Source: Lysinibacillus sp. BPa_S21
GTDB taxonomy: Bacteria > Bacillota > Bacilli > Bacillales_A > Planococcaceae
Direction of reading: 5' to 3'
Assembly (NCBI RefSeq): GCF_023337795.1
Contig: NZ_JALIRS010000004.1
Coordinates: forward strand, 372,001 to 436,000
Length of the DNA: 64,000 bases
This document shows positions 27,181-34,784 of the stretch, in pieces. How positions within the stretch are numbered: the first letter of the stretch is position 1; each line of letters opens with the position of its first letter. The position numbers and the translations under genes are program-made. Below the pieces are notes generated by a model. That model saw only the letters and a list, made by a program, of their open reading frames with translations, ran no database searches and had not been told where the DNA came from.

Positions 27181-28321
27181 ATGAATCGAAAAGCAATACG
27201 AAGAATTCCATTAGAAAACGGTAGTGAGAAAAATAAAAAAATAACTATTGTATTTTTGAATGCAGTTTTAAAGCTAACTGGAAGAGATACTATTAAAGAA
27301 GTAACATTTATTCAACATGAATTGGGCGGTGAATATCAAGACGATAAACAATCTCGTCTTGATATTCTTGTTAAAACACAAAATGGTGATTTAATTAATG
27401 TAGAAATTCAACTATCCAATCAGCATGATATGACAAAGCGAACGCTATATTATTGGGCAAAAATGTATGAGTCACAACTAACTAGAGGGATGGGGTACAG
27501 TGAGTTACGCCCAACCATTACAATCAATATATGTAATTTTACAATGTTTAAAGATAATAAAGCTTATCATAGTACGTATCATCTTTATGAAGACAAAATA
27601 TTAACGAGGTTAATGCCAAAAGAAGATGTGTTGGAAATTCATTTTATTGAGATGAATAAGTTTATTACTCTTTGGCGTGAAGAAAAGCTGGATGTTCTTG
27701 ATGATATATTAACTTCTTTCAGCAAAAGCTGAAAGAAGTTAAAGCCTCCGGCGGATGTCACGGGATCGGAAAGGAGTTCTTAGAGGATGTTAGCCTAAGA
27801 TCATCGCATCCATGCGATAACGGCTAACTGACCTGCATCACGCAGGCCTAAGCACAAAGCCGATTCCAGACGCAATTATGCCGAGGCATAATTGATATCG
27901 ATGGCTGTTATTGCTTGGTATGGTCGACGGTCGCAAAAAGAAAGTTTATGCAGAGATCTATCGAGAATTGGAGGAGTTAGCGATGAAAGATGAAAATTTA
28001 CGAGCAGCATTTAATACATGGGAAGAAATTAGTCAATCCCCTGAAACAATTCTTGCTTATCAGTCTCGCTTAAAGTATATCCTAGATGAAGAAGCTCGCT
28101 ACATTGATGGGATCAATAAGGGAAGAGAACAAGGGAAAGCAGAAGGAGTGAAAGAAGGACTGGAACAGGGATTAGAACAAGGGCGTAAACAAGAGCAAAT
28201 AGAATTAGTAAAAAAATTATTAAAACGTCATGAACCGATTGAAGAAATTATGGATTTATTAGGATTATCGAGAGAAGAAATTGAAAGAATAAAAAGTTTA
28301 ACTTTACCACCTCAGAAATAA
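27181..28321 (+). pseudogene. Rpn-family nuclease/putative transposase, interrupted
   Basis: Two open pieces form one gene. The first (27181-27732, good AGGTGA site) carries the PD-(D/E)XK nuclease core: FIQHELGGEYQDDKQSRLDILVKT and NVEIQLSNQHDMTKRTLYYWAKMY, with Asp, Glu and Gln of the active site. The second (open from about 27902, WLLLLGMVDGR to 28321) is the C-terminal part with its run of EG, EQG repeats. They are in different frames and separated by the structured insertion at 27709-27900. Rpn proteins promote RecA-independent recombination; this copy should be inactive. Confidence 0.8.
27709..27900 (+). mobile_element. hairpin-rich ~190-bp insertion in the Rpn gene
   Basis: A GC-richer block sits inside the Rpn gene. 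It opens with a perfect 15-bp hairpin (TTAACTTCTTTCAGC, 27709-27742), has ATCGCAT/ATGCGAT near 27802 and CCTGC/GCAGG near 27832, and closes with CAATTATGCC/GGCATAATTG (27873-27894). The block shifts the reading frame. GATAT is present on both sides and may be a target duplication. No coding capacity; it looks like a non-autonomous, MITE/REP-like element. Confidence 0.6.
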
Positions 28322-28452
28322 GGCTTTAAGTCATAGGGGTAAATCCGTATAAAGTATCACTTTGTCTTATATTGATGGTGGCAAGGAAAGCACCATCAGC
28401 AAGATTTAATAAAACACTTTTTGTTAAGGCACAAAAAATTATAACTCCTATA

Positions 28453-28488
28453 AAAATGTCCAATGCATACATTTGCATTGGACATTTT
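28453..28488. terminator. bidirectional terminator before the yfkAB remnant
   Basis: Perfect 15-bp stem AAAATGTCCAATGCA/TGCATTGGACATTTT with a six-base loop; it lies five bases past the minus-strand yfkAB stop and is the native terminator of that gene. Confidence 0.8.
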
Positions 28489-28492
28489 CACG

Positions 28493-28960
28493 TTACACTC
28501 TAGCAGAGCCACTAACAAACTGTGTATCTTTATAATACATATTTTTAACAAGAACGTTAGGACCTAAGCATTTTACCGCTGGACAATGACAGTTTAGTGA
28601 TTTTGCTAAATCTGTAGCCATCCATTTATCAAAGATTGCTGGTAATTCATCGTTTATAATATTGCCAAGTGCAGGTGTGTCGCCAAAGTCGGTCACAATG
28701 ACATCACCTGTAAAGATATTGACGTTTAAGCGAGAGCGACCATCTGGATCATTACGCATTGTCACGTTTTTTTCTTCTCTTAATCGTTTTAGTAGATGTT
28801 GATCTTCTTCATTCATACTACATGGATAGAAGGGTAACGTACCAAATAACATCCATGTATTTTTATCCCTAACATCAAGTAGTTGATGAATCGCATCACG
28901 AGTTTCGTCAAGTGATAACGAAGTAAGGGAACTTGCAAAATCTGAAGGGTACATCGGATG
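28493..28960 (-). pseudogene. yfkAB: host yfkAB, C-terminal remnant left of the prophage
   Basis: This is the last ~155 codons of a radical SAM/CxCxxxxC protein of the YfkAB type, ending in NCHCPAVKCLG and KNMYYKDTQFVSGS. Family resemblance begins at HPMYPSDFAS; upstream of the His codon it stops abruptly (stop codon five codons before). The catalytic N-terminal half with the CxxxCxxC cluster motif is missing and should lie at the other prophage end, outside this window. The native terminator is intact. A short internal ATG exists but no ribosome binding site, so it is unlikely to be made. Confidence 0.85.
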
Positions 28961-28992
28961 TGAAGAATCTTGCTAGTGACGCTAGATGTTGA
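28945..28992. other. probable attL junction of the prophage
   Basis: Host yfkAB coding similarity ends within CATCCGATGTAC (about 28950-28960) and non-homologous phage DNA begins. It lies about 80 bases before the serine recombinase gene, the usual position of the attachment site for such phages. The exact crossover bases cannot be fixed without the right end. Confidence 0.65.
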
Positions 28993-28998
28993 TATAAT
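28970..28998 (+). promoter_or_regulatory. promoter of the serine recombinase
   Basis: TTGCTA, 17 bases, TATAAT, ending 35 bases before the GTG start. The -35 box abuts the junction with host DNA, so recombinase bound at the att site would cover it. Confidence 0.65.
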
Positions 28999-29033
28999 AA
29001 TGTTTATCTAACTTATATAGGAGTGTTATAACT

Positions 29034-30554
29034 GTGGATAAAAAGCGAGTAGTAATGTATGTACGAAAATCCAGACTAAAAGAAGACGATGCGATGGAAA
29101 TAGAAAGACAATTAGAACTATTGGTTGATTATGCTAATAACAATAACATGGAATACGATGTTAATACAGATATTTTTAAAGAAGAGGGTAGTTCAGAAGA
29201 TTGGAATAGATATGAATTCCAAAGAATGTTGAAAGCATTAGAAAGTGGAATTTACGATGGCGTATTAGTAACTGAGCAAGACAGGATAAGTCGAGACTCA
29301 ACTGACATGGGTTTATTTAAGCGCTTCTGTATTAATCACTCTTTATTCCTATTCACTCTATCCAAAACATACAATTTCTTTAACGATGAAGATAATTTCA
29401 TGTCAGGTATTCAAGGAGAAATGGATGCTCACTTCATGCGAATAACCAAGCGTAAGTTAATGAGGGGTAGGATTAAAGCATTAAATGATGGAGTATATTT
29501 CGGAATTGCTCCATTAGGGTATATTAAACCAAATTCAAAGCCTAAAAGATTAATTATTGACTCAGAAAAATCTAAAGCCATTGAATTAATATTTGACATG
29601 TATGTAAATAAAAGAATGACTCAAACAGAGATAGCTGACCGATTAAATTTGTTAGGATTTAAAACTCTATATAATAAACCCTTCACAGTTAGAGCAACCT
29701 CTCTAATCCTTTCAAATGAAGCATACATTGGTACATTGCGTTATGAGTTAAATAATTATGAACCAATTGTTGTTGAAAATGCTCACCCTGCCATTATAGA
29801 CAAAGAAACATTTGAAAAAGCTCAAATTATATTAGCTGAGAAAAGAGTTGTTCCACAGGATTCAAGAAGAGGTACTTATCTTCTTTCAAAACTTGTAAAG
29901 TGTGCAAAATGTGGTACAACTTTATCATTTTCTCATTCCTTTAAGTCATCGACACGAATAGGCGGCAAATCCTTATATTTTTTAAATTGTTACGCATCTT
30001 TAAGTGCAAAAAGAAAGGCTGAAATAAAAAATAACCATTCTTTACGTTGCGATAATTACGGTTCACCTGTGGAATACGTTGAGGAGTATGTTATGAATAT
30101 GTTAGGTGAATATGTAGACGATCTTTCAGAACGAATTGAAAATCTAAAAAATGCGAATAGTGACATGTTTGAGGGGATAAACGAACAAATAGAATTAATA
30201 AATAAAAGGTTAAATAAATTAGAGGTTGAAAGGAAGAGAGTACAGGACGGTTATAAAAATGGTATTTATGAGAGTGATGAAGCACAACAATTAATAAAAG
30301 AAATAAAAGAAAATAAATTAAAACTAGAATACGAAAAAAAGGAATTAGAAAGCAAAGATTCATCTTCAGAAATAAACAAATTAAACAACTTTAGAGAGAA
30401 AGTAATAGAAGTGCTGTCTTCTGATGAAACCGATGTTAAAAAGTTAAACGCTGATTTACGTGAAATAATAAGTCATGTTGCCTATTACAAACAAGGTAGG
30501 GGGAATCATTTAGAGCGTAAGCATCCACATCTTATTGTAAATTTCAAAGTTTAG
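29034..30554 (+). CDS. large serine recombinase (phage integrase)
   Basis: 506 residues from a GTG behind ATAGGAGTG. The N-terminal resolvase domain has the nucleophile Ser-13 in YVRKSRLKEDD and the VLVTEQDRISRDSTD core. A recombinase domain follows (FGIAPLGY, KAIELIFDMYVN, TLRYELNNYEPIVVENAHPAI), then a zinc ribbon with CAKCG and a later Cys pair, and a coiled coil (about residues 360-450). This is the layout of large serine integrases that join attP and attB directionally with a separate directionality factor for excision. It is the leftmost prophage gene and its site is host yfkAB. Confidence 0.93.
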   Translation: MDKKRVVMYVRKSRLKEDDAMEIERQLELLVDYANNNNMEYDVNTDIFKEEGSSEDWNRYEFQRMLKALESGIYDGVLVTEQDRISRDSTDMGLFKRFCINHSLFLFTLSKTYNFFNDEDNFMSGIQGEMDAHFMRITKRKLMRGRIKALNDGVYFGIAPLGYIKPNSKPKRLIIDSEKSKAIELIFDMYVNKRMTQTEIADRLNLLGFKTLYNKPFTVRATSLILSNEAYIGTLRYELNNYEPIVVENAHPAIIDKETFEKAQIILAEKRVVPQDSRRGTYLLSKLVKCAKCGTTLSFSHSFKSSTRIGGKSLYFLNCYASLSAKRKAEIKNNHSLRCDNYGSPVEYVEEYVMNMLGEYVDDLSERIENLKNANSDMFEGINEQIELINKRLNKLEVERKRVQDGYKNGIYESDEAQQLIKEIKENKLKLEYEKKELESKDSSSEINKLNNFREKVIEVLSSDETDVKKLNADLREIISHVAYYKQGRGNHLERKHPHLIVNFKV

Positions 30555-30581
30555 TTATCTAATTTTAAATATTATACACTT

Positions 30582-30632
30582 TAAAAACTCCTTTAACTGT
30601 GCGAAAATTGTATAGCAGAAAAGGAGTTTTTA
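30582..30632 (+). promoter_or_regulatory. hairpin overlapping the ribosome binding site of phage yfkAB
   Basis: TAAAAACTCCTTT and AAAGGAGTTTTTA pair perfectly (13 bp) around a 25-base loop. The right arm contains the AAGGAG of the gene that starts at 30635. It may be the integrase terminator (T-run after the stem) and, when transcribed onward, hide the ribosome binding site. Confidence 0.6.
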
Positions 30633-30634
30633 TA

Positions 30635-31738
30635 ATGAATACTATATTTAAACCGTATGACACATGGGAGAGTTACCATGATATTGAAAAATACGGCAAA
30701 CTTACACTATCAAACATTGAATTCACCACTACTAATTTATGTAACATGAGGTGCGCTCATTGTGCTGTTGGTTATGCACTAACGACAAAAGAAGCAAATT
30801 CACTTCCGATAGATGATATTTTAAGACATTTAGATGAAGTTGAAACTTTACGCACAATGAGTTTTACTGGTGGGGAGCCATTACTTACTAAGAAGGGGAT
30901 TAGGGATAATTTATTACCACTTCTAAAATATGCTAAAAGCAGAAATATTAAAACTCAAATCAATTCAAATTTAACATTACCTATGGATCATTATGAATTG
31001 GTAGCTCCATATTTGGATGTTATGCATATATCACATAACTGGTGTAATGAAGAGGAATTCGTCGAAACAGGCTTTGCTATGATGGAGCGAAAGCCGTCTG
31101 TTCAAAAAAGAGGAGAACTTTACAGAAATATTCTAGATAACGCTAGAGAACTTTCAAAAGGTGGAATGTTTGTATCAGCAGAGACTATGTTGAATCGCAA
31201 TACAGTTCCTTATCTTGAGAAAATCCATAACGAAGTAGCCAATGAAATGCTATGCAAAAGGCACGAAATTCATCCTATGTACGCTAGTGACTACGCTGAA
31301 AATTTAGAAACTATAGGATTAGATGAATATAGAGATACAGTCAATAAGATACTAGACTTTAGAAATGAAGATATTTGGGTACTATTCGGTACATTGCCAT
31401 TCTACGCTTGTAGTTCAGATAAGCGTGATTTAGCATTACTAGAAAGAATCAATAAAGCATCTAATACAACTATCAGAAATGACGTTGATGGTCGATCAAG
31501 AATGAATTTAAACATTTTTACAGGCGATATTTCGGTATCTGACTTCACTGATGATGGAGCAGCTTTAGGTAATATTAAAGAAGAGTCATTGATTAATATT
31601 TATGATAAATGGTTAAATACTAACATTTCAAATAGTATCAATTGTCACTGTCCTGTAGTTAAATGTTTAGGTTCTAACATCATTGTTAAAAATATGTACT
31701 ACCAAGATAAAACATTCATTAGTGGTTCTGTAAAATAA
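30635..31738 (+). CDS. yfkAB: phage-borne complete YfkAB radical SAM protein
   Basis: 367 residues from the ATG eight bases after AAGGAG; a GTG 12 codons upstream is in frame but lacks a site. The radical SAM cluster motif CNMRCAHC (Cys 36, 40, 43), the SAM-binding FTGGEP, and the C-terminal NCHCPVVKCLG (CxCxxxxC, probable second cluster) are all intact, as in family TIGR04478. Its last ~155 residues match the host remnant at 28493-28960 at well over half of positions by eye, without being a copy. It follows the integrase gene on the same strand, so the phage carries a full replacement for the gene it splits. The family's substrate is unknown. Confidence 0.88.
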   Translation: MNTIFKPYDTWESYHDIEKYGKLTLSNIEFTTTNLCNMRCAHCAVGYALTTKEANSLPIDDILRHLDEVETLRTMSFTGGEPLLTKKGIRDNLLPLLKYAKSRNIKTQINSNLTLPMDHYELVAPYLDVMHISHNWCNEEEFVETGFAMMERKPSVQKRGELYRNILDNARELSKGGMFVSAETMLNRNTVPYLEKIHNEVANEMLCKRHEIHPMYASDYAENLETIGLDEYRDTVNKILDFRNEDIWVLFGTLPFYACSSDKRDLALLERINKASNTTIRNDVDGRSRMNLNIFTGDISVSDFTDDGAALGNIKEESLINIYDKWLNTNISNSINCHCPVVKCLGSNIIVKNMYYQDKTFISGSVK

Positions 31739-31751
31739 CTATTAACATTAG

Positions 31752-31814
31752 AAGAAATCATGTATTACCTTTAAAATTATTTATTTAATTCTTAAAGATA
31801 TTGCATGATTTCTT
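31752..31814. terminator. inverted repeat after phage yfkAB
   Basis: AAGAAATCATG and CATGATTTCTT (11 bp) surround a 41-base AT-rich loop just past the yfkAB stop; a T-rich stretch follows. A weak terminator candidate, between convergent genes. Confidence 0.4.
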
Positions 31815-31887
31815 TATTTAAAAATATTTTAAATCTCAGTACTAACCAATCATAAATATTTAAAAACAAATAAGACATTTTCAAACT

Positions 31888-32199
31888 CTATAAAAGGAAA
31901 TTACCTGTATCTTTCTTTTCAACTACTTCAGTATGACTATCATTAGTTATGTTGGATGGTTGTGAGTTATTACTTTTTATTTTATTCTTCGATAATTCAC
32001 TTTCAAATTTATCTGCAATTAATTCTTTTCCCAATCCACTAAAAGAGGTTGAATACATGAGTGCGTATTTCAACAACTCCATTTGACGTTCACTATCCTT
32101 GCTAAAAGTAACTCCTTGAGTAATGTATTTTCCTTTAGACTTTCTCTTCATTTCTTCAATCATTGCCTCAACTTCTTCTTCAGACCTAAGATATCCCAT
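31888..32199 (-). CDS. ParR-like small DNA-binding protein (downstream of the actin gene)
   Basis: 103 residues from the ATG behind GGGAGGTTGGCAT; the frame is open 12 codons more. It is clearly related to the 70-residue protein at 33279: both share RSEEEVE-type N-termini, GKYITQ, a KDS...LLK stretch and a TSF segment, consistent with a ribbon-helix-helix fold. Its start overlaps the end of the actin-like gene by 14 bases, as parR follows parM on plasmids. It has an extra 30-residue polar tail. It probably binds a centromere-like site and the filament end; this is inferred from context. Confidence 0.6.
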   Translation of the reverse strand: MGYLRSEEEVEAMIEEMKRKSKGKYITQGVTFSKDSERQMELLKYALMYSTSFSGLGKELIADKFESELSKNKIKSNNSQPSNITNDSHTEVVEKKDTGNFLL

Positions 32200-33022
32200 A
32201 TGCCAACCTCCCTGAATTATACATCCCAATAGCATTAGACATCTTAGGATTATCCATTACTTTTGCATTTGGAAAGAATTCTTTAACATGAGTAACTAAT
32301 TGAACATCTAACGCTCCTCCACCTAGAAGTTCTACTTTGTCATGCTTTCCCCACATTTTAGATAACATTCCACATACATAATCTGCCAATCCTTTGGGGC
32401 TATAGCTTCCATCTAATGCTTCTAAACCTTTACCAAAGAAAGTGTCACTTTCAGTATCTATAAATCTAATTACATCACCTTCTTTTATAGTTGTCGCAGC
32501 CCCGATAGTCCTTGATCCAAAATCAATGTATCGTGTCTTTCCATTAGGTTCATTAATGAAAAATGCTGAAGCAGTTTCAGGTGCAACTTTTACATCATTA
32601 ATCGAGAAGGTTTTACTTACACCATTTATAGAAATTGTATGAGATCCTTTTAACCTTTGTAATCGACCATCTCTTTCTTCTAATGAATAACTCTTTATTG
32701 GAACAGAAACCACAATGTTATTTGCAGGATAACCATACTGATGAATCGCAATTAATACGGACAAGTCATAAAAGTCATGTTGTTTTGTTTCAGTATGCAT
32801 TTGTAATGGCATGGTGCAATCATACTTAGCTAACATTCCTGCAACATATTTCTGTCCTTTGTAATCAACTATGAAATCATGTTTATGTCTTATTTCAGTT
32901 AAATTTCTTTTACCATAGTAACCTTTTACACTAGGGAAGCTTTCTTTAATATCCTTAGTAACTACACAAGTTGAATTACCTCCGTCATCGATAGCGATCA
33001 CGCCTACGATAGTATTATTCAA
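32186..33022 (-). CDS. actin-like ATPase (ParM/Alp type)
   Basis: 278 residues from a TTG behind AAAGGGGATTTTA. The actin-fold nucleotide-binding motifs can be seen: phosphate-1 AIDDGGNST at the N-terminus, phosphate-2 YIDFGSRTIGAATT near residue 168 and the adenosine motif LLGGGALDV near residue 235. It is shorter than ParM (about 320) and closer in length to AlfA and other Alps. Such proteins form filaments that push or place plasmid or phage DNA. It is in an operon with a ParR-like gene, next to AT-rich repeats, so DNA partition or positioning of the phage genome is the likely role. Confidence 0.75.
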   Translation of the reverse strand: MNNTIVGVIAIDDGGNSTCVVTKDIKESFPSVKGYYGKRNLTEIRHKHDFIVDYKGQKYVAGMLAKYDCTMPLQMHTETKQHDFYDLSVLIAIHQYGYPANNIVVSVPIKSYSLEERDGRLQRLKGSHTISINGVSKTFSINDVKVAPETASAFFINEPNGKTRYIDFGSRTIGAATTIKEGDVIRFIDTESDTFFGKGLEALDGSYSPKGLADYVCGMLSKMWGKHDKVELLGGGALDVQLVTHVKEFFPNAKVMDNPKMSNAIGMYNSGRLAYGIS

Positions 33023-33278
33023 TAAAATCCCCTTTCTCTCAATTTGTTGATGTTAATGTAGCTTATGACTAAGATTTATAAAAATGAGTAAAATTTTAAA
33101 CTTATTTGACTTATTTTAAATTATTTTGATTTACGAAACCCTTATAAACAGTGGGTTTTAAAGTCATTAAAATTAAATAAAATGGGGATTTTATTAAAAG
33201 TAATTAAAAAAAGGGAATTTAGACAAGAAAAAACCATCAAACGCCACTCCTATAGATGGAACGCAGATGGATTTTTCT
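33023..33278. repeat. AT-rich leader with short repeats, possible centromere
   Basis: Contains TTATTTTAAATTATTTTGATT near 33110 and several AATTAAA/AATTAAATAAA stretches. Similar words occur at 33549-33646, so these may be binding sites of the ParR-like proteins. Inference from words seen, not from alignment. Confidence 0.35.
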
Positions 33279-33491
33279 TTATTTATTTTCAGTATCAATA
33301 TAATTAATTAAAGCTCTTCTTGCGTAATCACCAAATGAAGTAGTTCTCATTAACACATTCTTTAACAGTTCCAAATGTTGTGGACTGTCTTTTTTAAACA
33401 AAACACTCTGAGTGATGTACTTTCCACTACCTTTTTTCAATAGTTCTTCTATTATTCTTTCAGCTTCTTGTTCTGATCTAATTATAGCCAA
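33279..33491 (-). CDS. second ParR-like ribbon-helix-helix protein
   Basis: 70 residues from a TTG 12 bases after GGAGGGAG. It is a shorter paralogue of the protein at 31888 (shared GKYITQ, FKKDSPQHLELLKNVLM, TTSFGDYA), upstream of the actin-like gene on the same strand. Its size fits a bare DNA-binding domain without the tail. It could compete with the longer paralogue for the same sites or serve as an autoregulator. The gap to the actin gene is 256 AT-rich bases. Confidence 0.6.
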   Translation of the reverse strand: MAIIRSEQEAERIIEELLKKGSGKYITQSVLFKKDSPQHLELLKNVLMRTTSFGDYARRALINYIDTENK

Positions 33492-33884
33492 GACATATCA
33501 CTCCCTCCATATTTATTATTTATGTCAGACTTGAAGTGGATATGTTTGAATTATTTAAAATTCTTTTTAATTATTTGTAATTATTTTTATCATGCCTACA
33601 TAAATTACGATTAAGTTCAAAATAATTTAAAACAATTCAAAATCCCATTGCAATTGACACAATGAGATAAACGGTAGGTATTAGTAAAACATCAAAACTG
33701 TTTTTAAAAGTTAAGGTATATTTTCAATTTATTTTAGATAATATGGCAGTAAACAGACGAAGCTAATTATCAAATAATCAAATTATCGCTAAGAAAAAGG
33801 CTTAATTATCGTTGAAATCAACACATCTATTTCGATAATAAGAAGAAAAATTCGATACATTGTTATACAAATCCCTAATATAAA
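33492..33884. repeat. AT-rich gap with repeated AATTATTT words
   Basis: AATTATTT occurs three times in one direction between 33549 and 33585 (spaced about 11-18 bases), and its reverse form AAATAATT near 33622. The remainder to 33884 holds no gene that I can support. A partition site or an early promoter region would fit this position. Confidence 0.4.
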
Positions 33885-34061
33885 TCACTCTTCATATTCA
33901 ACTTTTTCAAATACTCCATACTCATCAAGAATTTCTAAAATTTCTTCAACTTCTTTTCTTTCCATTTTTAATTCACGAAATAATCTAAGGTCGCAACTAT
34001 CTAAATTTACTTTCCAATCAGGTTGTGGACGATGTAACCAATCATTAAAAAATATACCCAT
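33885..34061 (-). CDS. 58-residue acidic protein of unknown function
   Basis: ATG with AAAAGGAGC upstream; the protein begins MGIFFNDWLHRPQPDWKVN and has a charged helical C-terminus (ELKMERKEVEEILEILDEYG). It is divergent from the DNA-translocation-like operon starting at 34142, with only 80 bases between, so it may be a small regulator. I do not recognise the family. Confidence 0.5.
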   Translation of the reverse strand: MGIFFNDWLHRPQPDWKVNLDSCDLRLFRELKMERKEVEEILEILDEYGVFEKVEYEE

Positions 34062-34141
34062 TTAGCATTGCTCCTTTTCGGCTTTGTAATATCAATCTGT
34101 CCATTTAAATTTATTTAATACATTTTAAGAGGAGGAATATT

Positions 34142-34279
34142 GTGAGTGGAATTGTTATCTTATTAGGTCAAGTTGGAATTGCATTAGGTGGATTTGTAGG
34201 CATGTCATCAATTCTGAGTTGGTATCACGGAGGAGGAAAAAAGAATGACAAATCTAATAGTAAATTACCATTACAATAA
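34142..34279 (+). CDS. 45-residue single-helix membrane protein
   Basis: GTG start seven bases after an AGGAGG-type site (AAGAGGAGGAATATT). The first 27 residues form one glycine-rich membrane helix (IVILLGQVGIALGGFVGM), the rest is polar and lysine-rich. Its 3' end overlaps the start of the next gene, so the two are coupled. It is the first gene of a plus-strand operon with VirB2-like, VirB6-like and FtsK-like proteins. Confidence 0.55.
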   Translation: MSGIVILLGQVGIALGGFVGMSSILSWYHGGGKKNDKSNSKLPLQ

Positions 34280-34784
34280 TGGTGTTCGTCATATGTCATT
34301 TAACGGCAGAGAGGCGAAAAGGAATAAGGCAGATCAAACTTTAACTTTTATAGAGGAATTAACAAAGGAGGTGACAATGCAACCAAAGAAAATTCAGCAA
34401 AGATTTTATGCAAAGCTAAAGAAATTATCCTTATTAATAATTCCAATACTTGCACCAGTAAAGATAGCTCATGCTCAAGAAATGACAGGATTCCCACTAT
34501 TGGAAAAATCTCAAGGAATAGAATTATTACCTCCAGAAATTATAGATATTCTGAAGCAACTGATTTTAGCTTTCGGGACAGTTTCAGTTGCATTGGCGAT
34601 TCTGTTTTTAATGGGAGCAGGAGTGTATCGAATGATAGGAAACGAGAGGAAAGCAAGCGAGTGGTCAGTAAATGTAATAAAAGGCTTCGGTCAAGTATTA
34701 TTAGCACCAGTAATCATATTGATACTGACGACTTTAACAGCTTTAATATTCAAAAACGTCCATGGCTTAAATATGTTCTTTTAA
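34245..34784 (+). CDS. VirB2/TrbC-like small membrane protein
   Basis: 179 residues with an AGGAGG site before the ATG. A basic N-terminus of about 55 residues precedes a signal-peptide-like helix ending in KIAHAQE (near residue 77), then a short loop and two membrane helices (LILAFGTVSVALAILFLMGAG, and VLLAPVIILILTTLTALIF at the end). Signal plus two helices is the layout of VirB2/TrbC pilins. The long N-terminus is unusual; an ATG at the MQPKK position (codon 45, preceded by AGGAGGTGAC) is a better start for that reading. No sequence-level proof of homology. Confidence 0.5.
   Translation: MTNLIVNYHYNNGVRHMSFNGREAKRNKADQTLTFIEELTKEVTMQPKKIQQRFYAKLKKLSLLIIPILAPVKIAHAQEMTGFPLLEKSQGIELLPPEIIDILKQLILAFGTVSVALAILFLMGAGVYRMIGNERKASEWSVNVIKGFGQVLLAPVIILILTTLTALIFKNVHGLNMFF

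Noticed and set aside
28971-31290. Shared GCTAGTGAC near attL and in phage yfkAB as a possible attachment core
   Set aside because: Only nine bases, on the phage side of the junction and not in the host remnant; chance is a sufficient explanation.
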